Shown piece after piece: positions 45,651-56,000 of a DNA stretch of 64,000 bases. This stretch comes from Chryseobacterium sp. Bi04 (GTDB lineage: Bacteria > Bacteroidota > Bacteroidia > Flavobacteriales > Weeksellaceae): NCBI RefSeq assembly GCF_918698085.1, contig NZ_CAKKLP010000002.1:186001-250000 (forward strand), in the 5' to 3' direction. Numbering within the stretch: the stretch's first letter is position 1; every line of letters starts with the position of its first letter. Both the position numbers and the translations under genes were made by a program. Under the pieces are notes generated by a model. The model had not been told where the DNA came from and did no database searches. It was given only the letters and a program-made list of their open reading frames with translations.

Positions 45651-47027
45651 ATGAAAACTCAGTACCGTTTAAATGTGTGCAGCTGCCTTGCATTGTGCTT
45701 AGGTATCTTCTATGGTAATGCACAACTTATTGATCAGAAAAATAAGATCTGGGAAAAAGCAAAACCCGAATCGTTGCGAGAAACCTCGAAATGCGATGAT
45801 GGTTCATTGCTCAACTTCAACTGTAATATAAGGCAGCATTTTCCGAAGCCTATTACCTACAGTAAAAATGATGCCCAATCCTTAATCGTTGTGCATCATT
45901 CAGATGAAGACGAAAACATCTGGTATAATAAAGATATTATTGCAGCGCTTAGCAATACCTCTTTTAAAAGCAGTGGAAGTGATAAACTCATCGAACTGAA
46001 AAAGAAACCCAGTATTTTTTCTTATCTGGGATCTAAACAAATTTCCAGCAACCCTAAAGACCGTTTGAATATAGGCCTTGAAGATAAAAATCTTTATGAG
46101 GCTATTTTTGTTCCCAGGAAACTTTCAAAAAGTGATTTAGAAAGGGTTCATACCTATTTGTCTATTAAATACGGAATCTCGCTGGTAGGTGTAAAATATT
46201 TCAACAGTAAAGGGGATGTGATCTGGGATCCCGAAAAACATAAAGATTTTAAGAACAGACCTACCGGTATAGGTAGGGATGACGCCAATGAGCTTAACCA
46301 GAAGCAATCCAGCAACCAGGAGGATAAGACAATCAGTATTGGAAGGGAAAAAATTTCAAGAACTAATTTTGAAAATAATGCTCCGTTAGACAACTATACA
46401 TTTGCGATATGGTCTGATGATAATAGAGATTTCAGTTTTGAAGAGAAAGAAAACTTAAAGATATTGAAGAGAAATTGGGAAATCAATTTTATCGGCAAGA
46501 CGATTCCTAAAAAAGGATATGTGCTGCAGATCGCTAAAAAGCTGATGAACCCTGAAAATTCGCAGCTGAATTACTGGATGCTTATTAAAAATGAGGATGG
46601 CAGTTTAAAAAAAATACAAGGAAAAGCGAATGATGAAATGATAGAGTATTCAGGGGTGGAATTTCCTGAAGAAAAAACTTCAGCTGTTTTTACTTTTGCC
46701 ACCAATAGTACCGGAGAAAAGCAACCCGATAAAAACAATATTCATGATCCTGTCCATACAAAAGGACCGGGTGATGCTACTTCAGATTTCCAATACATGC
46801 TGTATCCGAATCCTGTGAAAATGAATAATAATTTTACAGTAAAATTCCCGCCGACAGAAGGATTGGAGATTGCCATTTATGATGGCGGAGGAAGAATTCT
46901 TTCTACCGAAAAAATAGATTCGAAAATTGCGATATATCAAAACAGCCTCAAGATACAAGGGGCCTACCTGGTCGTACTTACTCAAAACAAAAAACTGATT
47001 AAGGCTTTTAAAGTGGTCGTTGATTAA
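45651..47027 (+). CDS. T9SS type A sorting-domain protein preceding the RHS toxin
   Basis: 458 residues. Signal peptide SCLALCLGIFYGNAQ. The middle contains RKLSKSDLERVHTYLSIKYGISLV followed by PTGIGRDDANELNQKQSSNQEDKTISIGR, a YLxIKYGI / GIGRDD module that recurs in many flavobacterial surface proteins. The C-terminus YMLYPNPVKMNNNFTVKF...GAYLVVLTQNKKLIKAFKVVVD is a T9SS type A sorting domain (LYPNP start, K-x-F-x-V end), so it should be exported and attached to the cell surface. It stops 22 bp before the RHS gene and should share its transcript. Its part in toxin delivery or display is inference. Confidence 0.8.
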   Translation: MKTQYRLNVCSCLALCLGIFYGNAQLIDQKNKIWEKAKPESLRETSKCDDGSLLNFNCNIRQHFPKPITYSKNDAQSLIVVHHSDEDENIWYNKDIIAALSNTSFKSSGSDKLIELKKKPSIFSYLGSKQISSNPKDRLNIGLEDKNLYEAIFVPRKLSKSDLERVHTYLSIKYGISLVGVKYFNSKGDVIWDPEKHKDFKNRPTGIGRDDANELNQKQSSNQEDKTISIGREKISRTNFENNAPLDNYTFAIWSDDNRDFSFEEKENLKILKRNWEINFIGKTIPKKGYVLQIAKKLMNPENSQLNYWMLIKNEDGSLKKIQGKANDEMIEYSGVEFPEEKTSAVFTFATNSTGEKQPDKNNIHDPVHTKGPGDATSDFQYMLYPNPVKMNNNFTVKFPPTEGLEIAIYDGGGRILSTEKIDSKIAIYQNSLKIQGAYLVVLTQNKKLIKAFKVVVD

Positions 47028-47049
47028 TTAATACTATTTCCCTTAATAT

Positions 47050-50000
47050 ATGAAAACTAAATTACCCATTAGGTTGAGAAGAAAGCATCTTCTCATCTTA
47101 GTATTCTTTGCTTCAGTATTTACTTTTGCAAGTTTTACGAAAGAGGACAGACAGAAAGTGAGGGCTTTCAAACTTCAGCTTATGAAGAAATATGTCTATC
47201 ATCAAAATGATAGCACTACAGCATCCTCCTTATCCGATCATATTAATCATTCCACTCCTCTGCTGAACAAAATATCGGCAGCTCCTTCTCCCACAGAAGG
47301 CTTGAGTGTTCAGAATAAAGGATTCCATGAAATAGTATCCGCACGTATTGAAAAACCGGCGAATGTATTTGAATCGATAGAAAAACAAGGTATTATCGGT
47401 GAATTCTCTGATGATGAATCAGATGATGCAACAGATAATTTCTTCACCATAAACCTTCCGGAAGTTAAAAACCAAAATGTTGCAGCATATCTGGAGTATG
47501 ATCTGTTTGGGCTTGATTCTTACCAATCTGTCTCCAGGTCTATCAACAGAAATATTGCGTTCGGGGGAGATATTATTGTTCCGGGGAATAAATGGAGTAC
47601 ACAAAAAGAAGAGATTAGTTTGAATTCATTACATCAGGGAAAAAATACGATTCTCTTTACTTCTTCATTGAACGGAATAAAATATCGGGTAAAGAATGTA
47701 AAAATAGTACTTGAAAAAAATCTGAACCCACAAAACAATATTTCCACACTTCTTTCCGAAGACCATTTATATGTAAAAGGTTCGGATAGCCATTGGGGAT
47801 CTCAGACTGTAAACATCAATGGTCAGATGGTGGAATCTTCCAGGGGAGAATTCGAAACCATTGTTAAGTTATCAGATGAAGATAAAAAAAGAGGATTTGT
47901 ATCTGTTACGTCTTCTGTTGGAACAACACAATATCCGTTTTCTCAAAGTGTAGCTTCGTTTAAAATTGTAAATGAAGCCAGGTTTGCACCTTTCATTGTC
48001 AATGTATCAAAAGACTCAGAATACAATGAAAAGTATGAGAATGCTATGGTAAGCATTGACAAGAATTCAGTAGCAGAATCCGGGCAGGTTGAAATACTGA
48101 AATTGAGAAAAAAGGATTATCCTTCTGTTGTCGGGGAAATTAAAAACCTATCTGTAAATGCTGCTGCGTATCGTATAAATACCAAGTCAGGAAATTTTAC
48201 CAAAAAAGTGAAACTGTCCTTTCCTTATGATGAGAAAAAACTTGGCGTAAGATCTGCTAAAGAAATTAAAGCATTTTATTTTGATTACAATTCAAGAAAA
48301 TGGATTGAAGACCCTACTTCTGTAGTGAATACAGAAACAAAAATGGTAACCGTAGAAACTGATGGAGATGGAGACTATATCAATGGAATTATTTCTGTAC
48401 CGGAATCTCCCCAACTCAGCGCCTCTAATCCTACGGGAATAAGCGGATTGAAAGCAGGTGATGCTGCAGCAGCAAGAAATTTTATTTCTCCTCCAAGTGC
48501 GAATCAAAAGGGAGGATCAAATGTGTCGTACCCTATTGTAATTCCATCTGGAAGGAAAGGGATGCAGCCTAATATCAGTGTTTCTTATGATAGTAATAAA
48601 TCTAATGGCTGGATGGGAGAAGGATGGGATGTTAATGGCATTTTATCGCTCAGTATAGATACTCGTTGGGGTGCACCAAGCTTTGATAGTCAGACAGAAA
48701 CTGAATTATATTCTTTAAATGGTGAAACCCTAGTATATGACGGTAATTATTTGCCTCATAGGCATAATGATATCAGTGAAACCAGCAGTATATTCACTAC
48801 TAGGAAGCAAAAACGGGATACTCTGTTAATCGATAATAAAAAGACTTTTTTCCTTAGAAGAAATCACGATTTTTCAAAAATTGAGAGATATGGAACGACT
48901 CCTAAAGATTACAGATGGGTAGTTACCAATACGAAGGGAGGTAAAGTCTACTATGGAGGTAATGAATCTGGAGTTATTGAAAATACGGTTATTAAAGATG
49001 GCAATGGTAATATTGTTCACTGGGGAGTATGGAGAGAGCAGGACGCTCTCAAAAATTACATTGAATATGAATATGAAAATATAAAATTACAGGGGCTTAC
49101 TGCTGAAAATGAAAACTTAAACGGAGGACAATATTTCCATATCAGTAAAATCACTTATACGAAGATGGATGGTCAAAACCTCAAGTATTATACCGTTGAA
49201 TTTGAAAAAGAAAGCAGGATTACCAGACAGGATATCAGTATCAATGCTAAAAGAGGAGTGAAGGAAGTAGAACCCTATAAACTATCTAAAATATATGTAA
49301 AATATGATGGCGAGCTGATAAGAACCTATACATTCACCTATAAGGAAGGTCAGTTTTTTAAAACATTATTGAGAAGTGTAGTACACAAGGATACATCTAA
49401 TGATGTTGCTTACAATAGCTTACTAACCGAACAATTTGACTTTGAATATTTTGATGATATCAAAAGTACACCCAATAGCAGTCCTGTCAATTTTGGAGGT
49501 TCTGTAGATATTAATGCCGGAGGTGGGGGAGATGCATTTCCCATTTTACCTAATTTTTTGAAACCTTCTAAGATTTCAGCTAACAATACATTTGAATGGG
49601 GGGTGAACGGAAGAGTACCAGGGGTTGGTTTAGACTTTCTTCTGCCTGGTCCTACCAGAGCGTATGGCCATGTAATGGCATCTTTTAATTTGGGCCATTC
49701 AGAAGCAGAAGCTAAAAAAGCCCAGGAACTTATGGATTTTGATGGCGATGGAATTCCAGATCTGATTTATAGAAAGCCAAGTAGCGGACTATTTCTTCGT
49801 TCAGGAAACCTTTCGGGTGCGAATATCAGTTTCGGACAGGAAAGACCTATACGCTATCTGAACAGTAATTTTTCCCTTACTAAAACCAAAACCCAGAATA
49901 TAGGTTATGATGCTGGTGTCAACGTTTTTGGAATTGGATTTAACTTCTCACAGATGTGGGCCACCAGTAAAAGTGAAACCTCATCTTTTATTTTGGATGC

Positions 50001-53000
50001 CAACTCTGACGGAGTGATGGATGTAGCCCAGGATGGGCGGGTCCTTTTCGGAAGAATCAATCCAACAGATGGATTTGTTGAAATGACTCAATATAGTGAC
50101 AATACAGAAAATATGGTGATTGTTGCAGATACCATGATCCAGCATAATTCTCCACTGGAAGGAACCTGGCAGGATATCTCTAAAAATGATGTTGTTAAAG
50201 TCTGGGTAGCTTCAAGAGACGGATACATTAGGTTTGAAGATAATGTGCAGGTTGAGAATGTACCTAATGCTAAGGCACAGTATTCGGTGGAAATTAAAAA
50301 CCCTGCTACTCCTGATAAAAATGGGAGAATTTATTTAAAAGAATTTACAGCAGGAATGCCGTCAGAATATATATCAATTACCAGCTATAATGCGTATTAT
50401 TCTCAAATACAGGCTCTGCCACCTTCAAGTACTGATCATTTAGGAGTTAATGATGCTTCAAAATTATACGTGAAATCGGGAGATAAAGTATTTATAAGGC
50501 TGCATAAAAATGACAATTACAGCTTTAAAGTGATGTCTAATCCTACGATAAGCTATGTGGGAATTCCTAAACCTATTTCTATAGGACTTTCTCAGGACGG
50601 GTTCAGGGCTAATAATGGTGCATACAGTTATAATTTCCTTTTAAATAATCATACCAAACCTATTTCTATAGATACGCCGGGAAACATTAGCATTACAGTT
50701 CCAAAAATTACGTTTCCAAATTCTCAGGATGATATTACCTTTAAAATTATTAAAACTACGGCAAGCTCCACTACAGGAGAGGTAATATACTCTAAGACCT
50801 ATGCTAAAAGTAATATTCCATTTGATACCGTTCCATTATACCCGGGGGTAGCAAATGTAACAAGTTTGTCCTTTAGTACAAATGATGTTCCGGCTACGAT
50901 CAATTTTGTTGTGGAATCAGATTCCCACACTACTTTTAGAGATGTTAACTGGAATAGAATTAATGTAGATTATTCTCCTACATCAGGAAATCCACAAAAT
51001 TATACTGCTGTAGCAGGGTATCCTTCTGATGTTATTACAGAATTTAATCCTGTGATAGACATGCAATATCTTAATATCCCAAGTGGTGTGAATACTTATA
51101 AAATTGGGATTAATAAAAATATTCCTTCTAATCCAAGTCTTCCTGCGGGTAGCTTTTACTATATTGTTAAAAGCAACGGAGCTATTGCCACTAAAAGAAG
51201 GATAATGTCTCCTATGAATAGCTCCGGAAGTATTGTTGAACTAGATATGGTCAATAATAATCAGATAATTTCCGGAAACTCTCCTGCTGAATTTTATACA
51301 GGTGATATTTTTAGTGCACCAATAGGTGGAGTCACTTTAAATATTCAGGTATATTGTAAAACTAAGGCAGACTATGATTTTTATAAAGCTTACAGTGCTT
51401 TATTTCAAAATAATCCATTTAATATTTATTATGGAGCTAATACATTCATAGCTGCTGTTAACCATACCTCAATAAATTCCTCAGCATTAGAAAATATAGG
51501 TCAGTTTTATCATAACTGGAGCCAGTTCCTTTATAATGAATATGCTGATGTAGTTCCTACTGGGAATACTGATGGTTTTATGCTGAATCCGGCAACTCCT
51601 TCAGATAATTATGGACGTTTGATCAATCTTGCATCCATGCAGGAAGTGAATATACCGGTAAACCTTAATTTCCCGATGTGCAATAACCTTGCTACACAGG
51701 ATGAAACAGCACAGTGTATTGCCCAGCAGATCAGCAATACAGGATTCTATCAAAACCCTGCTAATTTTGGACCTAAACCGGTAACGGTATTAAACCCAAC
51801 TGTATATAAGCAGGTAACAGGTCCAAGAGACAATGAAGTTACTACCTATACTGAAAAATGGATCGGGGTAGGTCCTGAGCAATATGCAATGGCAGATTCA
51901 TTCAAGGATAATGAAACAGCAAGTGGTTTCTTCAATCCACAGACAGCGAATCCTGACTTACCGGATAATTTGCTTCTTCAGGGTAATGTAGACACCAAAA
52001 TGTTCTCTATTAATAAAAAATATTACAGTAAATCCAGAACGAATACATTAAGCGGAAGCTTATTTAATTTTGGAATTCAAAATGCAAGCTCTGTTTTAGT
52101 AGGAGATGGTAACATTGCTTTACAGGACTTTATGGATATGAATGGTGACGGTTATCCGGATGTGGTGTATAAAGATGCTATGCAGATCACTAATTCTACC
52201 GGAGGACATGGAGGATTGCGTAATCCTTTTGTAAATGCTTATATATCTAATACAGACAGTTATTCCAAATCATTGTCTCCACAATATTCAGCGGCTAAAT
52301 TTATCCAGACAGGGGCTTCATCCAGAAACGGAGAAGTAAGAAGTAATACCAATCAGTACTCGTATAGCCCTAACATAGCAATGAATAGTGGAATTGAGAC
52401 CTCTGCATCATGGTCTGCACAGGCTTCTGTAAATTATGATTCTAAAGATTCGGGAGAATCTTATTGGATGGATGTGAATGGAGATGGATTAGCAGATAGA
52501 GTTACAGGCGGGGGTTCAAGCAATATGAAGTATTACCTTAATTTAGGATATGGTTTGGATAGTGGCTACAGTTATAAAAACGCAGAAACCTTTGCATCGG
52601 GTCCTGTAGGATCACTTGGTTTCAGTCTGGGATTTGATTTTGGAGGGATGAGCGGACTGGTAGTAAGTGCGAGTGCGGGTGCATCTGCAGCATTAGGTTC
52701 ATCTAAAACCACTTTTGAAGATATCAACGCTGATGGGTTGGCAGATATTTTAATTGTTGGAAGTTCTAATACGTATGTAAAGTACAACCTTGGAAACAGA
52801 TTTTCTAATGCTGTTGAACTGTTTAGAAATGGTGGAGGATTAGACTATAATAACGAATCTAAAACCTATAGAGGGGGAGTTTCTGTAGGAGCAGGCTATT
52901 ACTACACATTCCCGATTGTATGGTGGCCATTCCCACCAATTCCACTGATCTATCTGAAAATAGGAGGTCAGGTGACCGGAAATATGGGGCTTTCCATTGC

Positions 53001-56000
53001 TGAAGTAGATAAATCCTTTAAAGATATGAATGGTGATGGCTTCCCGGATCTGGTAGTTTCTAAAGACAACGGATTTGTAGTAAATTATTCAACAATTGGA
53101 AGAACCAATAAACTGAAAACTGTTACCAATTTCAAAGATAAAGCGCCATTTAGTGTTTTTGGTTTGGATTACGAGTTTGTGAAACCCACTTATAATGATT
53201 CTCATGGAAGATTGGTGATGAAAGAAGTCAGAGTGATGAATCCGGATATCTTCTCACCAACGTATCTATCACCAACAAATAATAAGGATATTGTAAAAAC
53301 ATTTAAATATGAAGGGGGAAAATATGACAGACGTGAACGTGAGTTTTTTGGATTTGAAAAAGTAACTACTTATGATATGTGGTATAGCAATAATATCTAC
53401 AGGTCACAGATAGATTATTATGAAAATAAGAGTTATTTTCTAAATGGTAAATTGAAAAAAGTTGAGATGTATACAGGTGTAAATGACCTTAATGCTTCAA
53501 CAGAGTATACTTACAATATTTATAAATTTAAGGATAATAACACACGACTGGATATGAACAGTTCCCTTGCTGAAACTTTTGATACAGGAGGTAAGGAAGG
53601 TCGAAAAATGGCCATTGCATTATTGGTGAATACCAGAAAGAAAAATATTGAAAATGGAGGATATACCCAAGTGGGAGAAGGATTAGATTATACGGATAAA
53701 GGTTTTGTTAAGCAAATGATGCATTTTAGCAATTCTGCTACTTATAATACCGTGATTGATTATCATAATTATCCGTCTCCTAACAATATTATAAGCATAC
53801 CTAGATCAATAAAGGTCTATGAAGCATTATCCACATCCAATCCAATCCGTGAAAGATCAACAAAGATAGATCCTAACACAGGTCTAATACTTCAGGTTTC
53901 TGCTAAATTGAACAGTTCAGAAATAGCAAATACCGATATTACCTACGATTCTTTTGGAAATATAGTGAACATTATGTATCCAGAGAATGAAAACGGAGAA
54001 CGGTATATTTTAGATTATCAATATGATACGGATACCCATAAGTATGTAGTGACTACAAAGGATGTTTTTGGGTTTACTTCATCATCAGATTATGATCCAA
54101 AATTTGATGTGGTAAGACAAACTACCGATGCTTCTGGGAATACTACCGAATATGAATATGATGCTAAAGGACGTATTGCCAAAATACTGGCTCCTAAAGA
54201 AAAAGAAGCAGGGGCACCCTATACCGTTAAATATTCTTATAATACATATGGAACGCCCAATCCAAATTTGGGATATGTTAGTAATTATTATTGGTGTTTA
54301 ACACAAAATTATAATCCACAGGACCCATCCAATCCGATAGAAACGATGACGTTTTCAGATGGTTGGGGGAAAGTGGTGCAGACTAAAAAAGATATACTGC
54401 TGAATGGAGAGGAAAAAATGTCAGTGTCAGGAAGAACTATTTATGACGTGGTGGGAAGGGCTATTTCACAGCATCATCCGATCTTTGAAAATAAGTATCC
54501 TCCTAATGATCCGAATCATACAAATGTGTGGCTTAATATGAGTGCGCCTTCACCTTTTTATTCCTCAATCCAAAGAGATACTAAAGATAGAGTTGCAGTT
54601 ACGGTCGATGAATTATTCCATACAGCTAATACAATGTATTCTGTTGAAAATAATATGTTAAAGAGTACGTTAGTTCTATTTCAGAATAGTAATACTCAGC
54701 TTAAATCCGAAACATTTACAAGTTCAGAAGGAAAAACGATGCAGGTTAAAAGTTATCTGAATGGACAGGCATTGACTACGAAGTACAACTATAATACGAT
54801 TGGAGAATTGAAGTCCACTGAAGATCCAACAGGTATTAAAACATTGTATACTTATGACAAGGGAGGGAGAAGAACCCAGGTGGAACATCCGGATCATGGT
54901 GTAAATAAATATGAATATGACCCTGCTGGAAATATGATCAGATTGTTTACTACTAATATGGAAAACACAAGTTCTGCTCAGCAGTATATTCATTATGTTT
55001 ATGATATTAACAGACTTTCTGATGTGAAATTCCCGGATCTGCCAGGAGCTAATCCTTCTAATGTTCATTATGAATATGGGCCTCCAGGTTCAGGAAATAA
55101 TGCTGGAAAAGTTATTTTCCAATCAGATAATTCCGGAACAACCAAGTTTGAATATGGAAATATGGGGGAAGTGGTAATGGAGCATAAAACGATTTCAGGA
55201 TATGGAATTCCCAATATGGAATTCAGGACTTTATTTGAGTATGACAGCTGGAACAGAATCCAAAACCTTACGTATGCAGATGGAGAGCTTGTACAGTATG
55301 AATACGATCTTGGAGGTAATCTTAAAAGAATACACAACAAGGAGGGGTATGAATATGTTAAAGAGATTGTTTATGACCAATATGAGCAGAGAGCCTCTAT
55401 TGAGCTAGGTAATGGTACGAAATCGGAATTTACATACACTGCAGCTGACAGAAAACTGAATACCCACCGTCTTAAAGATTATTATGGAACGGATCTTCTG
55501 AGAAATGATTATAAATATGATTATGTAGGGAATATCACAGAGCTGAAAAATACTGCTGGAGTATATAATGAAATGGGAGGGAATTATATTTTCAATTATA
55601 AATATGATCATTTGAACAGGCTTACTTCTTCTGATGGAAGCTTTACCGGAGATCCACAGACTCATTTTGGTACAACCGCTTCAGATTTTGAAATGACTAT
55701 GGCATACAATAATGCTGGTGGAATTGAACAGAAGTATCAGAAACATAATCAGGATGGTAATGTAAATGATTTGAATTCATATGATAACAGATATTATTAT
55801 GTATCAGGTACCCATAAAGTAGAGCATATTGAAAATGCAAGTACCGGGCAGTATGAAAAATTTGAATACGATTATAATGGGAATGTAACAAGATATAATA
55901 AGTATGGAGAATCCGATCAGTTATTATGGGACGAGCAGGATCGTTTGAAGGCTGTTAACAGAGAAAGTCAAGGTGTTTTCCAGTATTATGTTTACGATGA